In this document: positions 1 to 9,460 of the stretch, piece after piece
Layout: each line of letters begins with the position of its first letter
Position numbering within the stretch: the stretch's first letter is position 1
DNA from: Rhizobium sp. NFR03
GTDB lineage: Bacteria > Pseudomonadota > Alphaproteobacteria > Rhizobiales > Rhizobiaceae
Direction: 5' to 3'
Assembly: GCF_900111275.1 (NCBI RefSeq)
Contig: NZ_FOGR01000004.1
Location: 124,001-188,000, forward strand
Length of the DNA: 64,000 nucleotides
Notes under the pieces: model-generated
The model's database searches: none
What the model was told of the DNA's origin: nothing
The model's input: the letters and a program-made list of their open reading frames with translations, nothing else
Program-made: the position numbers and the translations under genes

Positions 1-846
1 TGGGCCGGGCGTCCACAACTGAAGACGCCGCTTCTCTTCGTCTGCGGCTTCATTTTCACCTTCGTTCTCGGCGGCATGACGGGCGTCATGGTCGCATCCG
101 TTCCCCTGGATACGCAGGTCCACGACACCTACTTCGTCGTCGCCCATTTCCATTATGTCCTGATCGGTGGCGCACTCTTCCCGTTGATCGCTGCCGTTTA
201 TTACTGGCTGCCGAAGGTGAGCGGGCGGATGATGAGCGAGCGGCTCGGCCGCATCGTCTTTGCCCTCATCTTCCTCGGGTTTCACGGCACATTCTTTCCC
301 ATGCATTTCCTCGGGCTCATGGGCATGCCGCGCCGGGTCTACACCTACCAGCCGGAGATGGGATGGGGCGGGCTGAACCTCTTCGTCAGCCTCAGCGCGC
401 TGGTGCTCGCCGCGGGCTTCCTCCTGTTCTTCATCGATGCCATCCGCAGCGCGCGATCCGGGCCGCTGGCCGGGCCGAACCCTTGGAATGCGCCGACGCT
501 CGAATGGGCGACGTCGTCGCCGCCACCGGCCTACAACTTCCGCCGTATCCCTGTCGTGACCTCGGCCAATCCCTTGTGGGACAATGGCGAGACGCTGCCG
601 GTAGCCGGTGGCCTCAATATTGACCGTCGGGAGCTGCTGGTGTCGAGCGTGGTGGAAGCCCTGCCGGAGGCGCGGGAATCGTCCCCGACGGACTCGATCT
701 GGCCTTTCTGGGCGGCAATGGCGACCTCGATCCTGCTGATCACCTCGATCTTCACGCCTTGGGCTGTCGTCTGGGGTTCCATTCCCGTGGCCATCACGCT
801 GATCGGCTGGTTCTGGCCGAAAGGCGAACCGGAGGATGAGGCATGA
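1..846 (+). CDS. ctaD: Cytochrome c oxidase subunit I, C-terminal part (5' truncated by window)
   Basis: The frame is open from base 1, so the start lies upstream of the window. The product is the C-terminal part of the catalytic subunit of an aa3-type oxidase in the inner membrane, which reduces O2 with electrons from cytochrome c. The HFHYVL motif near residue 45 of the visible part holds the histidine ligands of heme a3 and heme a. Several membrane segments follow. The C-terminus is longer than in canonical CtaD: after the usual end (around FRRIPVV) there is a linker and two more hydrophobic segments, as in alternative oxidases of the CoxN type from rhizobia. It overlaps the next gene by ATGA, so the genes are translationally coupled. 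Confidence 0.95.
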   Translation, partial: WAGRPQLKTPLLFVCGFIFTFVLGGMTGVMVASVPLDTQVHDTYFVVAHFHYVLIGGALFPLIAAVYYWLPKVSGRMMSERLGRIVFALIFLGFHGTFFPMHFLGLMGMPRRVYTYQPEMGWGGLNLFVSLSALVLAAGFLLFFIDAIRSARSGPLAGPNPWNAPTLEWATSSPPPAYNFRRIPVVTSANPLWDNGETLPVAGGLNIDRRELLVSSVVEALPEARESSPTDSIWPFWAAMATSILLITSIFTPWAVVWGSIPVAITLIGWFWPKGEPEDEA

Positions 847-1445
847 AGGAACGTATCGTCCACGACCTCTCGCACCTGCCGCTGCATGGGCTTGGAACCG
901 CCAGCCTGACATGGTGGGGCACCTGCGCCTTCATGCTGATCGAAGGCACGGGATTTGCGCTCTCCGTCGCCGTCTATCTCTACCTGATGAGCCTGGCGCC
1001 CGCGTGGCCGATCGATGCACCGGCGCCTGACCTTCTGGCGGGCACGCTGCTCACGTGCCTCTTGCTCATCAGTCTCGTGCCAAACCTCCTTCTCCGGCGC
1101 TGGGCCGAACGCGAGGATCTCCACAAAGTGCGGATCGGGCTCGTCGTCATGACGGTGGCAGGAGTATTGCCGCTGATCGTAAGAATCTTCGAATTTCCGG
1201 CCCTGCACGTCTCCTGGGACGACAGCGCCTACGGCTCTATCACCTGGCTCATGCTGGGCCTCCACACGACCCACATCCTGACAGATGTCGTCGATACGGT
1301 CGTGCTCATGGCGCTCATGTTCTCCAGGCATGCCGACAAGCCGAGACGGTACGGAGATGTTTCGGACAACGTGATGTACTGGAACTTCGTCGTGGCAACC
1401 TGGGTTCCGATCTACATCTGCCTCTATTGGGTGCCGCGGCTATGA
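843..1445 (+). CDS. ctaE: Cytochrome c oxidase subunit III
   Basis: This 200-residue membrane protein is a short form of subunit III (the longer form has seven helices, this one about five). Family features visible are a conserved acidic residue in an FEFP segment in the middle, the GLHTTHILTDV helix, and the C-terminal DNVMYWNFVVATWV helix. Subunit III supports proton uptake and stability of subunit I. The start ATG overlaps the stop of subunit I, and its own stop overlaps the ATG of the next gene, so the operon is tightly coupled. The CoxO type of Bradyrhizobium coxMNOP is the closest known arrangement (inference). Confidence 0.93.
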   Translation: MKERIVHDLSHLPLHGLGTASLTWWGTCAFMLIEGTGFALSVAVYLYLMSLAPAWPIDAPAPDLLAGTLLTCLLLISLVPNLLLRRWAEREDLHKVRIGLVVMTVAGVLPLIVRIFEFPALHVSWDDSAYGSITWLMLGLHTTHILTDVVDTVVLMALMFSRHADKPRRYGDVSDNVMYWNFVVATWVPIYICLYWVPRL

Positions 1446-1780
1446 TCTCGATAGCGATGGAAAAGGCATGGCGGAAGCCGGTATCCGCCTTGAGCGGCTT
1501 GCTGGTCTCACCCGCTCTCTGGGTGGCCAACAGTCAGGCAGGATTGATCCTGCCACCTCCGGAGTGCCATGCGGAACTCGGGCTGGCCCCGCTCGCCTCT
1601 GTCGTCCTGGCGCTCGTTTCGGCCACGAGCGCGGGCTGTTCCTTTGCCGCCATCGGAGGAACCGCGCCGAGACTGCGGAGATTCATCGCGCTCGCGTCTG
1701 GCCTCGCAGGCCTCATCTTCACCTATGCCCTTCTCCTGCAGGGAGCGGCATCCGTGCTGGTCGATCCATGCCTGTCCTGA
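1442..1780 (+). CDS. Small membrane protein of the oxidase operon
   Basis: A 112-residue protein with about three hydrophobic segments and two cysteines on either side of the middle segment, one in an LPPPECHAELG stretch. I do not recognise a named domain. It sits between subunit III and the CtaG-like gene and overlaps both (ATGA with ctaE; the next ATG at 1768 lies inside it), so it is almost certainly part of the oxidase complex or its assembly. An alternative start is the in-frame ATG at 1457. In coxMNOP-like operons a fourth small subunit occupies the same position; equivalence is inference. Confidence 0.75.
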   Translation: MISIAMEKAWRKPVSALSGLLVSPALWVANSQAGLILPPPECHAELGLAPLASVVLALVSATSAGCSFAAIGGTAPRLRRFIALASGLAGLIFTYALLLQGAASVLVDPCLS

Positions 1781-2664
1781 TGCTCCTCATCATTCTCTTC
1801 GGCGCGTTGCCGGCCTTCGCACATGGCGGCATCGAGCACAACGGGATTGGCTGGACGACCGATCTCTATATCGTCATTCCCATCGCCCTCTCTGCCCTTG
1901 CTTTCATCGCCGGCAGCGCCCGCCTGCTGCGCCGCACCCGCAGCCGGCATGGCCAGCGGCGGCTCTCATGGCGCATCATGGCATACGCTGCGGGATGGCT
2001 GACGCTGGTGCTGGCGCTTCTGTCTCCGCTGCATGCGCTGGGCGAACGCCTCTTCACCGCACACATGATCGAACACGAGATCCTGATGGCTGTCTCGGCA
2101 CCTCTGCTTGTTCTCTCCAGACCGCTCGCTATGCTGCTCTTCGCACTACCCGGCGATGCCCGCCGCGCGCTTGCGCGCCTCTGGGCGTCGATGGCGGGCG
2201 GACATTGCCGCGTCTGGCTGCGCAGCGGTGGCCTTGCGACCATCGTTCACGGTGCCGTGCTCTGGCTCTGGCACGTGCCTCCCGTGTTCGATGCCGCCGT
2301 GATGCATGACGGGCTGCACCGGTTGCAACATCTCAGTTTCTTCCTGTCCGCTCTCTGGTTCTGGTGGACGATCCTCTGGTTTTCCAGCCGAGGTGCCGCA
2401 ATCTGGCACCTGTTCGTGACCATGATGCATATGAGCGTGCTTGGTGCGTTGATGGCGTTAGCGCCACGGGTGCTCTACACCGTCCAGACGACCGCTGCCG
2501 GTCACTATGGCCTGACGCCGCTGGAAGACCAGCAACTGGCGGGCCTCCTGATGTGGGTGCCGGCCGGCACCGTCTATGCGGGCGCCGCAGTGACCATGGC
2601 AGCACTTGCGATCGCGCAATCATCGAGAAGGGACGCCGATGACCGTCGCGTTCGCCACGCCTAG
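1768..2664 (+). CDS. CtaG/caa3-type cytochrome c oxidase assembly factor
   Basis: A 298-residue polytopic membrane protein of the caa3_CtaG (CtaG_2) family, distinct from the Cox11-type CtaG. Members help assemble the copper-containing oxidase. It has an N-terminal signal-like helix followed by HGG, then histidine-rich helices typical of the family: HMIEHEILM, LWLWHVP and MMHMSVLGALM. Histidines at helix ends are the presumed copper ligands (inference). ATG 1768 was chosen because it begins the hydrophobic leader; it overlaps the end of the upstream gene by 13 bases. The downstream cytochrome c gene starts inside its last codons. Confidence 0.9.
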   Translation: MPVLMLLIILFGALPAFAHGGIEHNGIGWTTDLYIVIPIALSALAFIAGSARLLRRTRSRHGQRRLSWRIMAYAAGWLTLVLALLSPLHALGERLFTAHMIEHEILMAVSAPLLVLSRPLAMLLFALPGDARRALARLWASMAGGHCRVWLRSGGLATIVHGAVLWLWHVPPVFDAAVMHDGLHRLQHLSFFLSALWFWWTILWFSSRGAAIWHLFVTMMHMSVLGALMALAPRVLYTVQTTAAGHYGLTPLEDQQLAGLLMWVPAGTVYAGAAVTMAALAIAQSSRRDADDRRVRHA

Positions 2665-3055
2665 AAGGATCGCCACCTGGGGCACCGCCACCATCCTCCT
2701 CACGCTCCTCGCCGGCGTGGCTGTCGATAGGCTGCGGAGCCGCGAGCAGTCCATCGCCGTGGCAACGGCCCTTACCAAAGGCGATCCGGCCCTCGCGCCG
2801 CCGATCTTCCGGCGATATGGCTGCACCGGCTGCCATACCATTCCCGGAGTGCCCGGTGCCGACGGAAAGGTTGCCGCGCGCCTGGAAGGCTTGCGCAGCC
2901 GCGTCTACATAGCGGGCACGCTCAACAATACGGGAGATGCGCTCGTCTCGTGGATCGTCTCGCCACAACGCTTCCAGCCAGACACCGCGATGCCCGCAAC
3001 CGGCATCACGGAGCCCGAGGCCCGGCATCTCGCGGCCTATCTCTACGCCCACTGA
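2639..3055 (+). CDS. Membrane-anchored monoheme cytochrome c
   Basis: A 138-residue protein with a single N-terminal membrane helix (about residues 12-29) and a class I cytochrome c domain. The heme site CTGCH is at residues 62-66 and a probable axial methionine lies in DTAMPATG near the C-terminus. It probably faces the periplasm and feeds electrons to the oxidase encoded just upstream. The start at 2639 overlaps the CtaG-like gene by 26 bases, and it is the last gene of the operon. It converges on the diheme cytochrome gene with only nine bases between the stops. Confidence 0.9.
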   Translation: MTVAFATPRRIATWGTATILLTLLAGVAVDRLRSREQSIAVATALTKGDPALAPPIFRRYGCTGCHTIPGVPGADGKVAARLEGLRSRVYIAGTLNNTGDALVSWIVSPQRFQPDTAMPATGITEPEARHLAAYLYAH

Positions 3056-3064
3056 CACCCTTCG

Positions 3065-3991
3065 TCAGGGATGTGGCGTCGGCCGCGCTGGCAGGGACGC
3101 GATATATGCCGCGATCGCGCGGCGGTCGTCTGCCGTCAGCATCCGTGTATTCACGACGACGTCCGCCATGGAAGAGCCCACGCGCCCGTGATCGGGCGTT
3201 TCCCCCGTTTCCAGCATCCGCGCAATATCGTCTTGCGACCAGTGACCGATCCGATCCGGCGTGATGTTCGGGATAAATCCCGTCCCCTCCGGATCGACCC
3301 CTCCGGCAAACCGGGTGTCTTCCCGGATAGCGCCGAAGATGTTGCGGCTCGAATGGCATTCCCCGCAATGCGCGACAGATGACACGAGATAGGCGCCGCG
3401 ATCGTGCAGCGGATCACCGGTGAACACGGCTGCCGTCTGTCGCTCGCGGAAAAACAGAAGTTTCCAGGCGCCCAGCGTGCGGCGGATGCGAAACAGAAAC
3501 GGCAGATCGTGCGGCGGCGCCTTGCCGGACACGGCAGGCAGCGTGCGCAGATAGGCGTAGAGATCGCGGATGTCCTCAAAGGTCATGCCCGTGTAGCTCG
3601 TATAGGGAAAGGCCGGGTAGTAGTGACGTCCATCGGGCGAGACGCCCTTGATCAGCGCTGTCGCAAGATCGGCAGGCGTCCACGTGCCGATGCCGTCGAT
3701 GGGGTCCGTCGAGATATTGGGCGGGCGGAACGTGCCGAAGGGCGATGCGAGCGCCATGCCGCCGCCGAGAAGCAGGCGATCTCCCTCGCCCGGCCGTGCG
3801 TGGCATGAGGCGCAATCGCCAGCCGCAAATACCCGTCGTCCGTGTTCCACGTCGCCGGGTGCGGCAAGCCGCGGATCGTCCTTGCGAAATTGCTCGGCCG
3901 GTGCCGTGACGATCCACAAGAGCGGCGCACCGATCGACACAGCGGCGAGCGCAGACAGACAAAGGAGGATGCGTGCGCGCTTTCTCGTCAC
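3065..3991 (-). CDS. Diheme cytochrome c, membrane-anchored
   Basis: A 308-residue protein with an N-terminal membrane helix (residues 8-28) and two cytochrome c modules. The heme motifs are CASCH (60-64) and CGECH (209-213). The PPNISTDP and PNITPD segments match the cytochrome subunits of periplasmic dehydrogenases (alcohol or sugar dehydrogenase c-subunits). No dehydrogenase lies next to it, so its electron donor is unknown. It may feed the facing terminal oxidase (inference). A GGAAC-N16-GGTT site about 110 bases upstream would place it under the general-stress sigma factor. Confidence 0.88.
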   Translation of the reverse strand: MTRKRARILLCLSALAAVSIGAPLLWIVTAPAEQFRKDDPRLAAPGDVEHGRRVFAAGDCASCHARPGEGDRLLLGGGMALASPFGTFRPPNISTDPIDGIGTWTPADLATALIKGVSPDGRHYYPAFPYTSYTGMTFEDIRDLYAYLRTLPAVSGKAPPHDLPFLFRIRRTLGAWKLLFFRERQTAAVFTGDPLHDRGAYLVSSVAHCGECHSSRNIFGAIREDTRFAGGVDPEGTGFIPNITPDRIGHWSQDDIARMLETGETPDHGRVGSSMADVVVNTRMLTADDRRAIAAYIASLPARPTPHP

Positions 3992-4099
3992 GTGCTGCGA
4001 CCCGTTGACCCATCGCGGCGGAAAAAGGACGCAGGGTCACCATATTCCGTCCATGCCGGCATCTTTAACCTCCCGGACGAGACTTCGAAAACACGTCCT

Positions 4100-4124
4100 A
4101 ACCTCCGGGAAAGCAGAGGGTTCC
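4100..4124 (-). promoter_or_regulatory. EcfG-like stress promoter before the diheme cytochrome
   Basis: Read on the minus strand, GGAAC (4124-4120) is followed after 16 bases by GGTT (4103-4100). The consensus of the alphaproteobacterial general-stress sigma factor is GGAAC, 16-17 bases, CGTT; one -10 base differs. It points at the gene starting at 3991. The 3992-4308 gap otherwise holds no supported gene. Confidence 0.4.
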
Positions 4125-4144
4125 TGTGCAGCGATGTCGCTGGC

Positions 4145-4170
4145 GGAACACGGATGCGTAGCGAAACGTC
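4145..4170 (+). promoter_or_regulatory. EcfG-like stress promoter before the DCC operon
   Basis: GGAAC (4145-4149), 17 bases, CGTC (4167-4170) points toward the genes beginning at 4309. It is back to back with the minus-strand site at 4100-4124. The last -10 base differs from CGTT, so this is a candidate only. Confidence 0.35.
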
Positions 4171-4308
4171 GACGGCATGCCGTGAGCGCCCAGCGCGGTC
4201 GTCGCGAACAGATGGGCCGTTGAACCGAAGCGACCCTGCGTTCGTACGTCTCGGACAATGTCATGTCCCGTGTTGCATCGGTCGCCACAGATTTTCGGAG
4301 AGCAGCTC

Positions 4309-4656
4309 ATGGTCGAGAACGTTACCGTCTGGTTCGACAGCGGCTGCCCGTTGTGCCAGCGCGAGATCGCGCTGATGCGACGGCTCGACCGCCGTGGCGC
4401 AATCCGGTTCATCGATGCCTGCGACCCTACGTCCTCCTGCCCGATCGACAGGGGCGATATCCTCGCGCGTTTCCACGCCGAGGAGAATGGACGGCTTCTA
4501 TCGGGCGCTGCCGCCTTCGCTGCGATGTGGCGGGCCATTCCGCTGCTGCGGCCCCTTGGCATCATCGCCGGATGGGGCCCGGCAACGCCTGTCTTCGAGA
4601 CGATCTATCGCGGCTTCCTGCGGGTTCGGCCGCGTCTTCAGCGTCTGTTTCAATGA
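4309..4656 (+). CDS. DCC-family (DUF393) thiol-disulfide oxidoreductase-like protein
   Basis: A 115-residue protein with the family-defining DSGCPLC motif near the N-terminus (VWFDSGCPLCQREI), as in DCC proteins, which have a thioredoxin-like fold and a CxxC motif. The biochemical role of most members is unknown. The in-frame ATG at 4258 would add 17 residues with no family match; ATG 4309, which starts MVENVTVWFDSG, fits the usual length. It is the first gene of a likely operon with a flavoprotein, a DUF3429 protein and a small hypothetical protein. Confidence 0.87.
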   Translation: MVENVTVWFDSGCPLCQREIALMRRLDRRGAIRFIDACDPTSSCPIDRGDILARFHAEENGRLLSGAAAFAAMWRAIPLLRPLGIIAGWGPATPVFETIYRGFLRVRPRLQRLFQ

Positions 4657-4753
4657 ACGAGCGTCATGCCGTTGCCATCGCGCAAAGCGGCGTTAGATCG
4701 TGGGTCAGCTGCTGCAACGATGCATGTCGGCGGCCAGGATGATCGGGACAAGC

Positions 4754-5746
4754 ATGAGTGATCCAAAACGCGTGGCGATCATCGGTGCGGGAATGGCAGG
4801 TTTGACGCTTGCCCGGGCGCTTGCAGGTCAGGCTTCCGTCCGCATCTTCGAGAAAAGCGGGAGCATTGGCGGACGCATGGCGACGCGCCGCATCGAGGGC
4901 GTCTCGTTTGACCACGGCGCACAATATTTCACGGTCCGAGACCCGCAATTTCGTGACATGCTGGACAAGGCTGCGGCGGATGGCGTCGTGGAACGCTGGA
5001 ACCGGGACATCGTCTCCCTGCCGGCGGCACCGGAAAGAGATCAACGGCCCGATGACGCACGATATGTCGGCACGCCCGGGATGACATCCCTGCCGAAATG
5101 GATGGCAAGGGACTGCGACATTACCTTCAACGCCCGGGTAGCCTCCATCTCCGGCACGCCCGGAAACTGGGCGATGACGACGAACGCCGGTGAGGAAGGC
5201 CCTTTCGACTGGGTCGTCGCAACAGCGCCGGCGCCGCAGTCTGCTGCTCTTCTTCCACCTGCCTTCGTCCATCATGAGGCCTTGCACGCAATCCGTATGA
5301 ACGGCTGCTTCACACTGATGGTGACGTTGCAGCCCGGTGCGACGCCACCATTCGCGGCCGCGCGGGTCGACGACCCGGTGATCGGCTGGATCTCACGCAA
5401 CGACACAAAGCCCGGACGCGACCATGTGCCGTGCCTTGTCGTGAATGCCAACCCGGAATGGTCCGACCGGCATCTCGAGGTGCCGATTGAAACTGTGCGC
5501 GCCCGGATGATCGAGGCAGTGTGCCGCTACATTCCGCTCGGCGCCGCCGAAGCAGAAGGCGCCGTCATCAAGCGCTGGCGCTATGCGAACGTCGCACGCG
5601 CCGCCGGTCAACCGTTCCTCCTGGATGAAGAGCAACACATGGGCTGCTGCGGCGACGGGTGCATAGCGGGCCGGGTCGAAGCCGCTTTCCAAAGTGCAAG
5701 CCTGCTCGCAGACGCCCTTCTCCCCGCCCTCCGGGAAACAACGTGA
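4754..5746 (+). CDS. Renalase-like FAD/NAD(P)-dependent oxidoreductase
   Basis: A 330-residue flavoprotein. The N-terminal dinucleotide-binding motif VAIIGAGMAGLTLARAL is followed by the acidic ribose-binding end (FEKS) and the GGRMATRR segment typical of the amine oxidase/renalase group. A C-terminal FAD contact, GDGCIAGRVEAAFQSA, closes the fold. Relatives oxidise off-type reduced nicotinamide isomers or unknown amines; the substrate here is not known. The earlier in-frame start at 4700 was rejected because it would put 18 unrelated residues before the FAD motif. Its stop overlaps the next start as TGATG. Confidence 0.88.
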   Translation: MSDPKRVAIIGAGMAGLTLARALAGQASVRIFEKSGSIGGRMATRRIEGVSFDHGAQYFTVRDPQFRDMLDKAAADGVVERWNRDIVSLPAAPERDQRPDDARYVGTPGMTSLPKWMARDCDITFNARVASISGTPGNWAMTTNAGEEGPFDWVVATAPAPQSAALLPPAFVHHEALHAIRMNGCFTLMVTLQPGATPPFAAARVDDPVIGWISRNDTKPGRDHVPCLVVNANPEWSDRHLEVPIETVRARMIEAVCRYIPLGAAEAEGAVIKRWRYANVARAAGQPFLLDEEQHMGCCGDGCIAGRVEAAFQSASLLADALLPALRETT

Positions 5747-6171
5747 TGACGAGAATGAAAAAGACGACCTCGGAGACGCTGACCTATGCCGGGGCCTTGC
5801 CATTCTGGCTGCTGCTGATCGCGCCCGCCACGCTCATCGGCTTCGAGACGAGCCAGGCATTTCTCGCCTACGGCGCCGTCATATCGGCCTTCATGGCCGG
5901 TACGATCTGGGGCGTGGCACAGATGGGTAAGGCGGGCACCGCGATCATCGTCGCGAGCAACGCGTTCGCGCTGCTGTCCTTTGTGACGCTGCTCGTTCGC
6001 CAGACCGCGCTCTCTGCGGGCCTTCAGTTGATCGTTTTCGCTCTTCTGCTTCTCACGGACCGGATCATCTTTGCAAACGATCCGGAACACCGGTGGTATG
6101 TCCGGCTTCGGACGCGGGTGACCATCATCGTGGCACTTACCTATATTGCGATGCTTTACCGACTGGCCTAG
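5746..6171 (+). CDS. DUF3429-type inner-membrane protein
   Basis: A 141-residue protein with four or five hydrophobic segments beginning at LTYAGALPFWLLLIAP, a layout and wording typical of the DUF3429 family, whose function is unknown. The ATG at 5746 shares a base with the stop of the flavoprotein gene, so translation is coupled. The longer in-frame reading from 5659 only adds an arginine-rich stretch that lies inside the upstream gene. Confidence 0.82.
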   Translation: MTRMKKTTSETLTYAGALPFWLLLIAPATLIGFETSQAFLAYGAVISAFMAGTIWGVAQMGKAGTAIIVASNAFALLSFVTLLVRQTALSAGLQLIVFALLLLTDRIIFANDPEHRWYVRLRTRVTIIVALTYIAMLYRLA

Positions 6172-6204
6172 ACCTGCAAAGAACAACGCCAGGAGCGAAA
6201 CAAC

Positions 6205-6468
6205 ATGCTGCTACTGAACAAGCCGCGCGGATCAGGCCCTTACCCGGACCGCGACATCGCCTGCCAGGAGGCCGTCGAGCAAGCATTCCTCGACATCGCC
6301 AAGGGGCTGACGCCTGACAACATCGTGGAAACGGCCTCCGGCCGGCTTCCGCCACCGCTTCAGCGTCTTGCGAAGGAAGCCGAAAAGGTGGGCTGGGGCC
6401 TTGAGGAAGCTGAGGTGGCCATCAGCGAACTAGCGCAGAACCTTCTGGACGACATGTCGGCGATGTAG
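6205..6468 (+). CDS. Small hypothetical protein
   Basis: An 87-residue soluble protein with no recognised domain. The second half is rich in acidic residues and leucine (AKEAEKVGWGLEEAEVAISELAQ) and is probably helical. An AGGAG ribosome binding site lies just before the ATG. It ends the four-gene operon that starts at 4309 and converges on the phospholipase D gene. Confidence 0.65.
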   Translation: MLLLNKPRGSGPYPDRDIACQEAVEQAFLDIAKGLTPDNIVETASGRLPPPLQRLAKEAEKVGWGLEEAEVAISELAQNLLDDMSAM

Positions 6469-6481
6469 GCTGATCACGACG

Positions 6482-6513
6482 AAGGAGATCTCGGCTGGCT
6501 GTCGAGATCCTTC
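6482..6513. terminator. Imperfect hairpin between convergent genes
   Basis: AAGGAGATCTCG pairs with CGAGATCCTT across a loop, with a two-base bulge, and the right arm is followed by CCCCTTTC. It lies in the 76-base gap between two converging genes. The U-run is poor, so this is a weak candidate. Confidence 0.35.
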
Positions 6514-6544
6514 CCCTTTCGTGGAACAGCGGTGACAGGAGGCG

Positions 6545-7987
6545 TCACGATCTGCGGAACCGCCGCTTCAGAAAGGTCGACGTCCTGTATTTGACGCCGG
6601 CGGGGCGTTCGGGATCGGCCATATCCGATTCCGCCATCAGCTCTTCCGCTGCGGTCAGGTCACGCATCGCAACGGGCATCAGCCTTCGTCCCGTCTTTGC
6701 CGTCAGTATCTCCAGGGCCTTCACAAGAGATCCACGCTCCGAAATTGCGGCGGCCACCTCATCCTCGCCGCGTCCGAGATGTTCGCCGATCAGCGCGTTT
6801 CGGCAGGCAGCGATCGTCTGCATCATCTCCGGCTGGTCGGGACGCGCCTCGATCAAGACGTCGCACTCCGTATCGTATCCCATCGACCGGTTGTTGAGAT
6901 TGGCGGAGCCGAGCTTCAGGATCCGGTCGTCGGCGATCATGATCTTCGCATGCACGTAAATCGGGGTACCCGCGTCGTTGACGGGATAGAGGATGCGGAA
7001 CCTGTCGAAGCGGTCGGCATCGCGAACGAGCTTCATGAGACGAATGCGCGCGGAGTCCATGGCCTTGGCTTCCAGCCATCCGTTGGCCCCCTCAGGATTA
7101 ACGACGACGATCTCCGGTCCCTCCGGCTCCCCGAGGCGTTTGGCCAGGGCTTCGGCAATCCGGCGCGAGGCAAAATACTGGCTTTCGATATAGAGCGTCC
7201 GTCGCGCGGCAGCGATGATGGCAAGCGTTGCGGTTTCAATTTCCACGACCTGCCGGCGCTCGTCATATTGCGGCAGAGTGCGGGCAATACCGACGTCGAT
7301 ATCTCGAAAATCGACCGGGAGATCGTCAGGCCATGCGTCCGATCCACTGTCGACCGGCTCCAGCGTGTCGCCCGTCGCCTCCTTCCACCGGGAGCGCGCA
7401 AGAACTGCGAGAGCTGCGGCGGCCTTGCCCGAAAAGCACGTCGTGGCATCGTGCCAGGGCTCCTGCGCAAATCCCAACGGTGAGCGGCGACGCTTGTCCT
7501 TTTCCAGATGCTCCGCCGTATCCCACCGCCCGACCGTCATGTCGATGCCCCCGCAGAACGCGACCTCGTCATCGATGACCAGAAGCTTCATATGGTGCGC
7601 CGACAGGGGCGGATGCGCACTGTCGAGCTTCAGACTGACGCGGTCGGAAAACAACCAGCCGAGCATGTAGACCGGCGTCTCGCCCCGGACGAGGGAGGCG
7701 AAGAGGCCCATGTCCCATTTGAGAATGCGGATGTTCAGCGCGTCGTTGCGCTCCGCCAGCCAGTTCAGAAAGCGCCCGAGCTTGTCGGGAGATCCATCCG
7801 TGCTCTTGCCCGGCACGAGGTCGATCCGCGTATCGAAATCCCAGCCGATCAGCAGGATCGACTTTTTCGCCTTCATCATCGCCGTCCGGGCGTGACGAAA
7901 AAAGGCTTCGGCATCGATGATGACCGAAAGCCTGTCGGCACGAGCGACCCGCCAACATGTCTGCTGTTCCACCAGAAGTGTCTGCAT
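6545..7987 (-). CDS. Phospholipase D/cardiolipin synthase-like protein
   Basis: A 480-residue member of the PLD superfamily. Both HKD motifs are intact: HHMKLLVIDD (H132, K134, D139) followed by GGID, and HAKIMIADD (H346, K348, D353) followed by GSANLNNRS. The two halves form one active site that breaks or transfers phosphodiester bonds. There is no signal peptide or clear membrane helix, unlike true cardiolipin synthase Cls. Bacterial relatives of this size act as phospholipases or transphosphatidylases; the substrate is not decided by sequence. It is divergent from the esterase gene across a 203-base gap. Confidence 0.88.
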   Translation of the reverse strand: MQTLLVEQQTCWRVARADRLSVIIDAEAFFRHARTAMMKAKKSILLIGWDFDTRIDLVPGKSTDGSPDKLGRFLNWLAERNDALNIRILKWDMGLFASLVRGETPVYMLGWLFSDRVSLKLDSAHPPLSAHHMKLLVIDDEVAFCGGIDMTVGRWDTAEHLEKDKRRRSPLGFAQEPWHDATTCFSGKAAAALAVLARSRWKEATGDTLEPVDSGSDAWPDDLPVDFRDIDVGIARTLPQYDERRQVVEIETATLAIIAAARRTLYIESQYFASRRIAEALAKRLGEPEGPEIVVVNPEGANGWLEAKAMDSARIRLMKLVRDADRFDRFRILYPVNDAGTPIYVHAKIMIADDRILKLGSANLNNRSMGYDTECDVLIEARPDQPEMMQTIAACRNALIGEHLGRGEDEVAAAISERGSLVKALEILTAKTGRRLMPVAMRDLTAAEELMAESDMADPERPAGVKYRTSTFLKRRFRRS

Positions 7988-8054
7988 CGCCTCTCACATT
8001 CCCTGCAATCTGCAGCAGCGGAGATAGGGTCCGATCGCCGCCTGGCCATCTCCA

Positions 8055-8074
8055 TTTTCAGGAGATCCTGAAAA
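8055..8074. promoter_or_regulatory. Palindromic site between divergent genes
   Basis: TTTTCAGGA and TCCTGAAAA form perfect 9-bp arms around a two-base centre. The site lies between the start of the phospholipase gene (7987) and the esterase gene (8191), where an operator for either would be expected. No matching regulator is adjacent. There is no U-run, so a terminator is unlikely. Confidence 0.45.
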
Positions 8075-8169
8075 CCTGGAGACGTAGAACGGGAGTGATA
8101 TGAGAAACGTATGGAGCGACTGTTGAAAACGCGCCAAGGGGGTGTAGCTTCCTGCCCGGATGAGGTTGA

Positions 8170-9372
<1,203 letters not shown>

Positions 9373-9389
9373 GATCTTGCCGATGCGGG

Positions 9390-9422
9390 GTTTACGGCCG
9401 GGTATGAGCTCCGGCCGTAAAC
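9390..9422. terminator. Perfect 12-bp stem-loop after the esterase
   Basis: GTTTACGGCCGG pairs perfectly with CCGGCCGTAAAC across a nine-base loop, 17 bases after the esterase stop and before the stop of the convergent PPK2 gene. It has no long U-run, but position and strength suggest a bidirectional transcription or mRNA end. Confidence 0.65.
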
Positions 9423-9460
9423 ATGACGAATTCTAGCGACACGGACGGACGAGCGAACGC

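Noticed and set aside
3992-4308. Minus-strand frame of 83 codons
   Set aside because: No ribosome site, no family resemblance, and it overlaps the likely promoter region of two divergent units.
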